From Siderastrea radians (Eukaryota; Cnidaria; Anthozoa; Scleractinia; Rhizangiidae): DNA of 64,000 nt. Position 1 is the stretch's first letter; each line of letters starts with the position of its first letter. Made by a program: the position numbers and the translations under genes. Where the stretch lies: positions 32,620,893 to 32,684,892 of the forward strand of contig OZ024895.1 of assembly GCA_964017195.1 (NCBI GenBank), written 5' to 3'. This document shows positions 45,741 through 56,437 of the stretch, piece after piece. The notes beneath the pieces are model-generated. The model saw only the letters and a program-made list of their open reading frames with translations. It searched no databases and was not told the origin of the DNA.

Positions 45741-46235
45741 ATTCTTTTTAACACTAAAAAGTGGATCAAGTTTAAATAACACTAATCAAAATTGCAGTTA
45801 CAACCACTGGCTTAAATTTTCAGGTCATTTTAAAAGGCCTAAAACAAGAGCACAAACGTCGCGCAGGCCCGTCACTGTTTTTAACAACACAGCCTCAGGA
45901 ACCACCCCTACATTTCGTCAGGGGTAGGGAAATACAACCCTTGACATACCTGACATGCAGTAACTAAGTCTATTTATCGATATTTATGTGATGCGAGGTG
46001 GTAATTAGGGGTTACTATATATAGATTGTTTTAAAATTGTATTTTAGGGATATATTTGTTTACAAAATTGGGATACGGATTATTTCCAAAAATTACCCAG
46101 GATTATGGATTATTCAGACCCCCCTAACAGGGCCTCATTTGGAAACTGTTCTGTGTGAACATAGCCTCAGGCGTTGTTCGGAGGTTTATGAGAAGGCTGG
46201 ACCTTAAGAGAAGAAACTTTCTTCTCTTACCTCTC

Positions 46236-46324
46236 TCGAGGTAGACTTTTTTTCATCGAAGCGGGAAGCTTTCTTTGTCACAAAGAAAGCTTCCCGCTTC
46301 GATGATAAAAAAAGTCTACCTCGA
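46236..46324. repeat. Near-perfect 42-bp-arm hairpin
   Basis: TCGAGGTAGACTTTTTTT... (46236-46277) is followed after a 3-base loop by its reverse complement (46281-46324), differing by a 2-base bulge (GATGAT against ATC). A smaller hairpin, AGAAGAAACTTTCTTCT, precedes it at 46209-46225. It lies between the end of the MITE and the right inverted repeat. Confidence 0.85.
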
Positions 46325-46524
46325 AAACAAAGTTCAATATTGGCCATTCATCAAGAAGGAAAGTGGAAGCAGATGCAGTACCATGGGCGGAAATAAGCCG
46401 GATTGCCAGGTTCCGATGGCGAGTGTGTGACGGCCCAGCATTAGCCACTGCCTTTTAAAAGGGTCTAGCGGCAAACGATTTCTGTGCCTTTGAAAAATAA
46501 ACCACTTCGAGTACCGAAAAGCAA

Positions 46525-46886
46525 GATATCCTCTCGAGGTTTCAACTGGAACATCTCATCGTGTACGACCAGTACGACGTCTGCGCCATGAACAGCAACC
46601 GGAAGCTTAGACTTTTTTCAGTTTCACTGCGAGCGCTTTGAATTGTAACTCCTTTAAAACTTAGAAGGAAAGTACCCTACATCAGCCTACTAGAAGAAAT
46701 GGTTTCAACTTGTTCTTGCGGTGGCGCTTTTGTTAACTGAATGTGTCCCACGAGACTTAAAATAGCACTCACACGTCCATTTAAAACCGATCAAAGACAA
46801 TAAGAGACGACTATTATTTAATTTTTGCACTTTTCTGTTTAGTTATTACGATTATGATTTATTTATCATTTTTTGTAACTAAACAT
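46525..46886 (-). repeat. Long inverted repeat, right member
   Basis: Complement of 42786-43143. It ends about 45 bases before the polymerase frame, so it could contain that gene's promoter or be its element's terminal repeat. No third copy is seen after the polymerase. Confidence 0.8.
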
Positions 46887-46932
46887 CTCTTAAAGGAGAC
46901 TCACTCACTACTTCACAATAGGCTCGAATCGC

Positions 46933-49900
46933 TTGCACAACAATTTCCAGGGATGGGGATTACGTGCTGGTGAATGGCGTCAAGGCGGGGAGCGTTTGGA
47001 TGGTCTCTTCCATCGTTTGGCGCAAGCCCTCAACAGCAATGAACAATTTGAAATGGACGATTCATTTCAATTATCCATTACTCAAGTCCGTCATGCCCCT
47101 CAGGGAACCGGTAAACCACGTCGTGGCAAACCCGGCCATCCTAACATGCAACTATTGACGAGCAACAAACGGAGTGTCATCCGCATCCAAAACAGGGATG
47201 ACCTTTGTTGTGCCAGAGCCCTCGTCACTGCTAAAGCCAGAGTGGACCAGCACCCAAAATACCACAGCATTCGCAAAGGAAGACCTCTGCAGAGAACCCT
47301 GGCTCTGGACCTCCATCACGAAGCCAAGGTGCCCTTCGATCCTTGCGGCTACGATGCCTTGGCCAAGTTCAGTGAGGCCCCGTCCCTGGCCCATTATCAG
47401 ATCATCCTGGTGGATGCTCACCGGTCGTTCCACATCACGACGTTTGGAGACACCCAAGACAAACAATTGATTTTGCTCCACGGCCATGACCATTACGATG
47501 TCATTACCCGTTTACCAGGATTTTTCGGGTCCAGTTATGTATGTGCCCACTGTTGGAAACCCTACAACACCAAAGGACAGCATCGCTGCAACAAGAACAA
47601 GCAATGCGGGTCCTGTCGCCAAAAAGAGTGCCCTGATTTTCAGGCAGCTTACCCTCGAGGCCAGAAAGCCACACAACGTTGCCACAGTTGTCATCGGGAC
47701 TTTTTCGGAGACACTTGTTTCGAAATGCATCTTGGCAAGGACCACACTGGCAAAACGAACCCACAGTCCTCCGTGTGCTTTCATCGCTGTCGCTGTCCTA
47801 ACTGTCTTAAACAGGACATTGGGTTACAAAAGATTGCAAGGCACCAATGCGAGTACGTGGAGTGCCCTTCTTGCCATGAGTACGTGCACGGTAAAACCCA
47901 TCTTTGTTTTATTCAAAGACCCACAAAGCCTCAAGAAAAGAAGAGAAAGAGGAAACGTCAAGGAGGTCCTCGCGCCAAACGAGGAGCAGCCGCGGAGCCT
48001 GAAACCGCACCGGAGGAGGAGGAGGAGGAAGATGGGGACGACCTGCCACCCTTGCACGTGTGTTTTGATATTGAAGCCATGCAACCCCACGAACAACACA
48101 TTGCTAATCTCATCGTGGCCGAAACCGAAGACGACGATCAACCTATTCGCTTCCCAGGCGAATATTGTACCCGAGATTTTCTCAAATGGCTGGATACACT
48201 CACGTTGAGCGACACCCGACAAGTCAATGTCTTAGCTCATAATTTCCAAGGGTACGATGGTTACTTTGTGGTTCATCAATACCATAGTGACAACCGGATC
48301 GTCGACCAGCTCCGGAACGGGTGTAAACTCTTGGAAGTCAAACACGATCGTATCCGATTCATCGATTCTCTCAGCTTTTTCCAGATGCCTTTGTCCGCCT
48401 TTCCCAAAACCTTTGGATTAACGGAATTGAAAAAAGGCTACTTCCCACACAAGTTCAATATCCCGGAACACCAAACGTACGTGGGCATCGTCCCGGCCCT
48501 CGATTACTACATGCCCGAAACCATGTCTCCTGAAGGCAAGCAAGCCTTGGAAAAGTGGCATCAAGAGCAACGTGCCAATAACATGGTGTTTGACTTCCAG
48601 AAAGAATTGGTTGAGTACTGTGAATCAGATGTGCGTCTCTTGAAACAAGGATGTCTGACTTTCAAACGGTTGTTTGAAGCTCAAGCGGGTTTCAACCCCT
48701 TTGACCACATCACCATTGCTTCTGCCTGCAACATGGATTTACGTATGAACCGGATGATCCCTAACAGTATTGCCAGTGAACCCACCCTTGGTTGGAAAAA
48801 CAGGATCAATCACTCTAAAGTGTCCATCGAATGGCTCACTTGGTGTATCCAAGAACAGTCTCAGGACATTCAACATGCCAGAAATGCCGGCGAGTATCGC
48901 ATCCCCGGCACCCACTTCCATGCGGATGGTTACTGCCACGACACCCAGACCGTGTACGAATTTCAAGGTTGTTTCACCCATGGCTGCCCGACCTGTCATC
49001 CAAACCGCCACGAAAAACACGTGCGTCACTATAATCGAACCATGCAAGATATGTACGAAATCTCGCAACACAAGGTCCAACAGTTAAGAGAACAAGGGTA
49101 CACTGTCACCCAAATATGGGAATGCGAATGGAAACGTCTCAAAGAAACCAACCCAGAGATCCGATCCTTCGTCAACAACCTGGAGTTCAACGAGCCCCTC
49201 AACCCTCGTGACGCTTTCTGTGGAGGTCGGACCAATGCCGTGAAACTGTACCATCAGGTGACCCCCAACCAAAAGATCCATTACATTGATGTCACCTCCT
49301 TGTACCCTTGGGTCAACAAAACCTCTGTCTACCCTAAAGGACATCCTACCTTCATTTCACAACCGGGTCACACAGACATCCACCAGTACTTCGGGCTGAT
49401 TCAGTGCAAAGTCCTGCCTCCACGTGACCTCTACCATCCCGTCCTGCCTTACCGCCATGACAGCAAACTGCTCTTTCCACTCTGTGCCCGTTGTGTGAAT
49501 GACGAAATGCCCAAACGTCCCTGGGAAAGAACAGCCGAATGCAACCACACAGACGAGCAACGCGTCCTGACCGGGACATGGTGCAGCCCAGAATTAGACA
49601 AAGCCGTCAAGCTCGGGTACGAAGTCCAGTACATCTACGAAGTCTGGCATTTTGAAGAAACCTGTCAAGGACTGTTCCGAGACTACGTCAACACTTGGTT
49701 GAAAATCAAGCAAGAAGCCAGTGGGTGGCCCGCCGGAGTAGAAACAGAAGAACAAAAACAGGCATACATCGAAGATTACTACCAGCATGAGGGCATCCAA
49801 CTCCAGTACGACAAGATTGAGAAGAATCCCGGGTTGCGAACCTTAGCCAAAATGATGCTCAATTCCATGTGGAAGACCCGAGTCCAAGAATTTGATGATC

Positions 49901-50522
49901 CTCAAGCCTTCCACCGTTTCTTGGATACCAGTACTTTGGACGTGCGTCACTTATCCGTGATGAATACCAAGACCAAGACATCCCCGTCTCACCCAACCTC
50001 AACATCTTCGTGGCATGTTTTACCACCTGTTGGGCCCGTCTCAAACTGTACGAGGCATTGGAACAGTTGGGAGAACGTGTCCTCTACTACGACACAGACT
50101 CCGTGATTTTCCTGCAAGAGGAGGGGCAAGCCACCCCGGACTTGGGCAATTACCTCGGCGATTTTACCAGTGAATTGGACGACGACGATTTCATCGTTGA
50201 ATTTGTGTCAGGTGGTCCCAAGAACTATGGGTATAAAACCAAGAAGGGAAAGATCGAATGCAAAGTGAGAGGTTTTCGCCTCAGCAGCGAAGGAAAAACG
50301 CAATTAAATTATCATGTCATGCGTCAAAACGTTCTCGATGAAATCCAGAAGCCACTCCTGAAACCGCGCCAAACCCAAGTCCACAAAACCTATCAGATCG
50401 TGCGGAATCCTAAAACCTATCAGCTCCACACCTTTGACGAGTCCAAGTTGTACAAATTGGTGTACGACAAGAGAGTGGTAGATCCAAACACCTTCAAGAC
50501 TTACCCCTATGGCTACCTATGA
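46933..50522 (+). pseudogene. Protein-primed family B DNA polymerase, Polinton/Maverick or adintovirus-like, frameshifted
   Basis: Replicative polymerase of a virus-like selfish element. The main frame (to 50106) has a Cys/His-rich N-terminal third with paired CxxC motifs (about residues 205-345) and a Lys/Arg-rich then Glu-rich linker. The exonuclease follows: FDIE near residue 378, NFQGYD near 436, YCESD near 560. Next is an endonuclease-like segment with FxGC and HGCPTC then IWECEW (near 680-740), and palm motif A DVTSLYP at 786. The motif C block YYDTDS lies in the next frame (50085-50102), so a frameshift falls between about 49935 and 49965. Near motif B the LNSMW is not followed by the usual Gly-Lys stretch, suggesting a small deletion. 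The open frame begins without ATG; TTG at 46933 is only the first usable codon and the first ATG is at 47053, so the 5' end is probably truncated. GC-richer than its surroundings. No integrase, ATPase or capsid gene is present. Confidence 0.85.
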
Positions 50523-51170
50523 GATGCCTTCTTCGTCGCCCTCTTGCCATCATACTGTGATGTTGCTTGCTTGGACCTCCTCCATTGGATCGCTTACAAC
50601 ATTGTCTTCTGAGTTCACCATGACACTGTCCACAACATCGCGTGGAATGAAACAAAGATCCTGATTTGAATGGAACACTCATCAAATGGATTTTCTCATT
50701 CAGTCGGACGCGTTTGTAAAACCCAAGGAAATCGGGAATAAATTATTTTTTGTTTTCCAACATGGCGTCTTTTTTTTTCAGTAAAAGGACCTCCCCCGAT
50801 GCCTGAATTGGACTTTGGACTTTGAGCCCGCGTTCCTCAGCGGTTTTTTCCCCACCCTGAGCCCACGATCTCTTTTTCCTACTGGTCAGCGGTTTCCCAT
50901 CTCAAAACACGTGACTTCCGGTTCTCTGAGCCCACGATCCTTTTCCCCCCTAGTCAGTGGTTTCCCACTCCAAATCACGTGACCTCCGCATTTCCGGTCA
51001 CTTCCGGTTCCGGTGACGTCATTTCCGGTCACTTCCGGTTCCGGTTATGTCATTTCCGGTTGAGCCCGCATGCCCCTTAGCAACCCCATCGTCAGCGGTT
51101 TTTCTTTCCAGTTAGCAACAGTGAGAACCAATCAGAAGCCTCCATTTGTCCCATATGGGCCCGACTTACT
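50523..51170. repeat. Short tandem repeats downstream of the polymerase
   Basis: From about 50825 the sequence repeats a TGAGCCCACGATC ... GTCAGCGGTTTCCCA unit (about three degenerate copies). A cluster of CTTCCGGT and GACGTCATTTCC motifs follows at 50970-51060. It is unlike any other part of the window and may be the end region of the polymerase element or a promoter-like tract with ETS-type CTTCCGG sites. Confidence 0.6.
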
Positions 51171-51176
51171 ACTAAG

Positions 51177-52484
51177 GGACCTCTGCCAGCCGCCTCCACT
51201 TTCCCTGTTGAGCATGCGCTAAATTCAAATGTAACCGAGCCTTGCTCGGCCTCGCTTCAATTAATATGTTTACCGAATGACAGCTGCGTCCACAACAAAA
51301 TATTCTGACTTCGGTCGTAACACAAGAGAGTTGAGAAAAGCTATAATTAAACCGTAAGGCTGAGAATAATTCAGGTTCAAAACTAATCAGCCTCGAAATA
51401 TTTTTGCTGATCAAGAAACTGCGTTTTGTCGACTGTCAACATGTCGTTACAGTCCAGTGATTTCCAATTAGCGGGTCACGGAAGTCTTGCGTAGAAATCT
51501 TGGTCTTCGAGATATTTATTTTATTTTTGTCCCTCTTTCTGTCCGCGTCATTCAGAAGTATTTTCATGTCTCATTCGTCCTCAACATTCTCGGCTTTAAT
51601 TCAACAAAACGCATTTGTGTCGAGTTTGTTTCGTCTTCAAAACTACCGGCCGCCAGTTGGCAAATAATTATTTCTCTCGCCGTTTGCTTGTCTCGCCGTT
51701 GGCCAAATTAAATGTCATTTCGCCATAAAAATAAGTGTTGAAGTGTACATTCGCGTAGCCCTTTGCATCGATTCCCGCTCAAACCAGAAGTAAAATTAGG
51801 TCCGAAAGCAACCGCAACCCCGATTCTTTTAATTAGCGATTTGCCATGGCCGGTTGGCAAACAGACAAAAGAATCTTGACCACACAGAAAATGAAGCAAG
51901 CCCTTCGACTGGTGTTGTGTGAGGTTACTTATTCCATGAGTATTCACTCTTCCCTGAGCACTTTTCATGGCTTCATCAAAGACATCCTTCGAAAGAGAAA
52001 CGTCCGCTGTTGTGAACTTCACGAGCGTACCGAACGTACCGTGGGCGCGTATTCAGTCAACAATTTCTAACACAGCACATACGCACTGAGTAAAAACGGG
52101 AAAAACTGGTTTTAAACCGGACTGACTCATCCGTTTCGCTGGATGAGCGGCTAATCAAAGAAAGTCGAGGCAGCTGGCAGAGGTCCCTTCCTCTTCCCGA
52201 CTTATCTAGGAAGATTGAAGGGCCTCTGCTCGCAGGGTATCTAAAAATCTGAGAAAGGCCACAAGCAATAACACCACTTGTCCAATAATAAAGTCTGTTA
52301 TCGCCTGTCATTTCAAACCAATCAGAATGCTGCGTTCGCGGATGAACGCGGAGAATTCAAAATTCAATGGCTTTCGTGCAGGCTCACTTTACCTCGCCCC
52401 ATTCTTCTCGCGGCTTCACTCGCCCACTTCCGCCGCCAAGATACTCGCGCGAATTACACACTAAGTGAGCCTGCTCGCAGGCTA
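51177..52484. mobile_element. Helicase-fragment element with CTGCTCGCAGGCTA end
   Basis: GGGACCTCTGCCAGC near 51176 is mirrored by GCTGGCAGAGGTCCC near 52171-52186, an inverted pair of about 70 bp. Beyond the right arm come GGGCCTCTGCTCGCAGGG (52208) and then about 250 bp that match the right end of the 1.22-kb elements (19975-20238), finishing GCCTGCTCGCAGGCTA at 52484. The left outer end is missing, so it is truncated. A RecQ-like coding fragment lies inside. Confidence 0.6.
51708..52022 (-). pseudogene. RecQ-like DNA helicase fragment (Walker A exon)
   Basis: The minus-strand frame reads LTQHQSKGLLHFLCGQDSFV and CLPTGHGKSL, matching the Q-motif-like and Walker A region (GxGKS) of superfamily 2 RecQ helicases. 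Motifs Ia to VI, including DExH, are not present here. After GKSLI the residues no longer look like a helicase, so an exon end or a truncation lies near 51830. RecQ-like genes are common mobile-element cargo in cnidarians as I recall, and the inverted repeats around this one support that reading. Confidence 0.55.
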
Positions 52485-52488
52485 AGAT

Positions 52489-52970
52489 CGAAGAAGTGGT
52501 GGATTTTCTGTTTTAATTTGTGCTGTGTTTCTGCGCGCAAGGTTGATAGTGAAGCCCATAATACATTATCGAGATAATTTACGTAGACAATCGATCATTG
52601 CAAAAGAATCTGTTTTGCGATGATCGAGTTTCGAGATGGCTTGGCTTGTTGCAAGTAATGATTATTTATTCGACAGCTTTTACCGTTGATTTCAGTTGAT
52701 CTCTTGTCACGTTCATCCGGAGACTGTCTTTATGTTTGTAATCAGTGCTTTCATTATCGTTAATGGTGGTTTTCGAACTGCTGTACATGTTTTGTACGTA
52801 CGTCGTATGAACATCTGGATCTGTTCATAACGGGACCTCTGGATTTAGGATATGAAATGAGCAATTTCGGGCGGAAAAAAATTGTTATACGTTTAACACT
52901 ATGCCTATTTTTAACCAAAATCTTATTAAGCAATTCACTTTCGTCCATAAATACATTGGAGCGTGGTCCT
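52489..52970. repeat. Diverged direct duplication, copy 1
   Basis: Matches 56438-56940 in the same orientation. Shared blocks are TTTGTGCTGTGTTTCTGCGC, AGTGAAGCCCATAATACATTA, TTTCGAGATGG, ATCCGGAGACTGTCTTT and AATTCACTTTCGTCCATAAATACA. Indels are frequent. Gradual loss of similarity at both ends suggests an old segmental duplication, perhaps of a promoter or first exon. Confidence 0.75.
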
Positions 52971-52974
52971 TGTA

Positions 52975-54655
52975 GTCTGTATTGGTTTGAGCGAACTGTA
53001 CAGAAACTATTAATGGCAGTCGCATGGTGGTACCCATTTTTATTGCACTTTTGAATTGTTCACAAAAATCACCTATTGGACTAAGTTATAGAAAATTTTA
53101 AACAATACTATTAAAGCTTGATTGAACACTCTTGGTCATCAATTATTCAATTGAGTTTGATTGTGTTCAGTGAAACAAAATTTAATAGATTTTGCAAAGA
53201 GTTGAGATACATGTAAGTTAATTATTAGTAAAGGCTCAATCATTTATTATTACCTGAAGGGGGGGGGGGGAGGGAGGGGTGGTTTTAGAGCAGAGGTACA
53301 ATTTTCAAATCATATAAAAGTGGTAGGTATATTTTTTGTGCACAAAAAATAATGGGGGGGGTACATTTTTCTCTCGAGATTTACAAAGGTGGAGTGATGA
53401 AGTTTGGTAAAACTGTGTATGTTGGTGGTCTGTGGATTTTTAGAGGCAAACCGATGACAAGATCAACTATGATAAGTTAGCACAAGCGATCTTAAGGAAG
53501 CTACCGCTACCACATCTGCTTCCAGCTCTACCTAGATATAAAAGGTACTTTTGGAACTCTAAGGAATGCGCTTTCGTGCCTTTGTTTATTAGTTTTTCAA
53601 ATTGCTGTTTTTTTTACTGTGCCAACAGAGTTTGATCTACAGGGTGTAGCACATTTTTTAAATTACAGGTATGGATGTCCGTTCAAAAAATAATGAGGGC
53701 AATATTCTTCCAGTATGGTCCTGAGCTAGTGAGAGTTAATAAGAAGTTAATTTTATCGATCCTTTCTGAACACTTTATTACTTGAAAAGTGAGCCATGGC
53801 AGATTTGTCTGAATGAAACAGTTTACTGGGAAGCATTCAAAACTCAGCAGTTTTATTTCATACAAAAAATTATGTCGCACAGGAAAAAGTAAAAACTTTC
53901 AAAGAAACTGTCTCTTTTCATTTAGCTTCAAATCATTCGAACTATTTAAATCAAATGTACTTTAACATTTTCTATATTCCCGCCTTACCGGCTGGGCATT
54001 AACATCGCTCATAATGCCCGTGGGCATTACGGGAAAATCTAGCCCGTAGTATTGGCCAATCACAGTGCGCATTATATATTGGGAATATCTAGCCATTTAA
54101 TAAATTTATTTAATGCTCTTACACACATCAATGGTACTAAACTACGTTTGATAAATGCAAGGGATTACAAAAGTATATGGAATTTCCTTTCTAGTGAAGG
54201 CCCTCAATAATTGCAAGGGTACTTTTACTACAATGATAGCAATTTTGCTCACTTTGTAAACAGATTAGTTATTTGGGACAAAATTGCTTAATAAGTTTTC
54301 ACTGTCAAGGTAACAATATTACTCTAGCTCTTTTTTGGTGCTAGCTCTAATCATTTCATTGAGATATGTACTCAAGAGTCTATAGTGTCATTTTTGCTAC
54401 AATATACATACACTTACAGACCTACCATATTATCAATCTCAACTTTAAAAGAAGCTTCTGGAAACAGTCAGAATGACTCATGTTTTGTTAGTCTTAAAGA
54501 GAAATGTTGGTGGAATTTAAATTCTTCTAGATACTTTCTATGAGCTCTGCAGAGATATCTTATAACTTGTACACGTTAACAATTAAAAATGGAGATTTTG
54601 AAAGAAACTTTCGCTATTTTTTGAAACCAAGATTTATCGTTTGGGTGTGAAAAAT
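52975..54655. other. Intergenic, no gene recognised
   Basis: Contains a G-rich run (53261-53275) and a block near 53985-54095 built on GGGCATTA / TAATGCCC inverted motifs between TATTCCC and GGGAATA ends, probably a small decayed foldback MITE. No credible coding frame. Confidence 0.4.
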
Positions 54656-54660
54656 AAAGA

Positions 54661-55104
54661 TCATTTCTTTATATGGCCAGGCGGCCCTCCGTCCTCAGGT
54701 CCAAAGCAAGCCATCACAAAGTTGAAGAGCACGGGCTCCCTTACCCGAGGCAGCGGCTGGTAATCGAGCCTATCACAAATTAAAGTAGAATTTTCGGTCG
54801 TTTTCGTTGCGTGGACTTCGAAAGCGAATGAATAAACTTGTGGATAGAAAATTTGAAAATTATGGAAATGAAAATTAGATAAAAACGACCAAAAACGGCG
54901 CATACCTGGCCTGTGGACTTCCACTTTAAGATTTGATGAAATTAAAGTCAATAACATATTGGGAGACTTCCGGCCTGTCTCCAGAGCCAACTGATTCGTA
55001 TCCAGACGACGCAGCCCTAACCTTAGCGTAAGGACTCTTCTCGTGAAAACGGCACCGAGTGATACAAGCATAAGCCTGAACATAAAAGGAACAGAGACAT
55101 TCAT
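54661..55104 (-). CDS. Unassigned 147-residue open frame
   Basis: An ATG-initiated frame, the longest in its neighbourhood. It has no recognisable domain or signal peptide, and a PEDGGPPGHIKK-like C-terminus rich in Gly/Pro. It may be chance or part of a longer spliced gene. Confidence 0.15.
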   Translation of the reverse strand: MNVSVPFMFRLMLVSLGAVFTRRVLTLRLGLRRLDTNQLALETGRKSPNMLLTLISSNLKVEVHRPGMRRFWSFLSNFHFHNFQIFYPQVYSFAFEVHATKTTENSTLICDRLDYQPLPRVREPVLFNFVMACFGPEDGGPPGHIKK

Positions 55105-55353
55105 TCTGCTGGTCCAATTTTCACTATATAAAAAGCACTACAACAAACGCATCATCGCTAGCATCCACACGTGCGTGTTTGAGTTCTGGCTTGATTGGCC
55201 CTGACGGCTATGAGGCTGTTTTAGTCAAGTAATACAGGGTCAACACATAAACCAAGAAATCAACTGACTTGGCATGGATGGTTCCTAGAGACTGCTCTCT
55301 TAGACAACAAGACGGTTGGTGGGCCAAGAAGCACGGTGTTACTAATTAAGGTA

Positions 55354-55788
55354 CCTTATTCTCACTAAATTTCGCGAAAAGTCAAGAGCCATATTTTCGT
55401 GAGTATTAAATTTCGCGATTTTGAGAGGAAATTAGAATTGGAGTGTATTAAATTTCGCGATTTTTTTTCTATTAGAGACAATTACAAAGAACCAAAAGAT
55501 GGAAGTTTGACGGCTGGACAAGCGAGCCAAGCGAGATTGTGAAGAACTTAGCGGCAGAGGACAGTTCGGACAGCGAGAGTGATGCACTGGAAGATAACTG
55601 ATGGACAAAATCAAACAAAAAAACTCCTAAAAGTGAAGCTGAGACATGTTGGAATAACAGTAATAAAGTAACAGCTTGAATTTCATCATTTTATTGATAT
55701 TATATAGTATTAAAATTTCGCGATTTTTATCTTAGCGTGTCCTATATTTCGCGAGTATTAAATTTCGCAAAGTTAAGTGACAATAAGG
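55354..55788. mobile_element. 435-bp MITE rich in AAATTTCGCGA, TA target site
   Basis: Ends CCTTATTCTCACTAAA and the complement of CCTTATTGTCACTTAA, flanked by TA at 55352-55353 and 55789-55790, as in Tc1/mariner-type insertions. The motif AAATTTCGCGA occurs about six times, near 55367, 55407, 55449, 55713, 55746 and 55760 (some degenerate). No transposase frame. Confidence 0.7.
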
Positions 55789-55794
55789 TAGGTC

Positions 55795-56430
55795 GTCTCA
55801 TGAGGAGCTAATAATAAAGGAAAGGACTATTTTCCAAGTCTCCCTTCTTCATCCAGTACTTACTTCGCGACGAGATTATGTCGCATTTTTTTTTCTGTGA
55901 GGCTGCCGGAGGTGGGGTGCAGGAATCACCCCCCCCCCCATTTTCTGTTGCAGGTGTTATCGTTACTACGAAGAGAATGGTTTTCAGCCGTTTTGCATTT
56001 TGACGATCATGCTATGCAACTGGCGTGTTTTATTCTTTAGTAACAGGTTTTTCTTATTTCTTGTGAAGCGGCCTGCCCAATGCCAAATCGAGCTCCGACG
56101 AAAGGGCCAGCGAGCCCTCGCGCAGGAGAAACTCCTCTGCTACCATCGGTGAAATTACACCTTCTTACCTTACATAGGGTAATCGGTATGAACATGATTA
56201 ATTTGTAAATTTTGTTTTAAGAAAGTTTTGTATCTGAAAATAGGGCATGATAATCGACATATTTGAGGTCGAATATTGTTAGGGTACCACCATCACTACA
56301 TTCCGAAGAAGAACTCCTCCAGGGAGTGGTAGGGATGACACGCGCTCGCTCACACGGAATGTCACGTGATGGTCACGTGATTCAGTTCTGCGATGTTCAT
56401 GTGTTTGTGTGGTTGAAGAAGAAGGGCCAT
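55795..56430. other. Intergenic, no gene recognised
   Basis: A C-run at 55929-55938 and two GTCACGTGAT blocks near 56361-56381. Nothing else recognised. Confidence 0.4.
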
Positions 56431-56437
56431 TATGGGG

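Larger units (their letters stand above)
44124..46136. mobile_element. 2.0-kb DNA transposon with 15-bp ends and 6-bp target duplication
   Basis: Ends GAGGCCCTGTTAGGG (44124) and its exact complement (to 46136), flanked by ATTTGG at 44118-44123 and 46137-46142. GGATTAT motifs recur just inside both ends, as subterminal repeats. Six-base duplications occur in few superfamilies (Polinton, Dada). The size and content do not allow a call. Inside lies a Penelope-like pseudogene, itself interrupted by a SINE, so most of the length may be secondary insertion. Confidence 0.7.
43468..46165. mobile_element. GTTCACAC-ended MITE, split by a younger element
   Basis: The left end GGCTTTGTTCACACGGA at 43468 is matched by the complement of GGCTATGTTCACACAGA ending at 46165; both continue into TTTCCAAA. 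The body is rich in CCGGT/ACCGG and in GTGTGAACA motifs. Removing 44124-46142 leaves about 0.68 kb. Flanks TTA and TCA might be a degraded 3-bp target site. Confidence 0.65.

Noticed and set aside
46933..46935. TTG as the start codon of the polymerase
   Set aside because: No ATG until 47053 and the frame opens after a stop at 46891; the gene is more likely 5'-truncated.
47152..49800. Many 60-130-residue frames antisense or out of frame to the polymerase
   Set aside because: Shadows of the GC-richer polymerase frame; none has an independent start or known domain.
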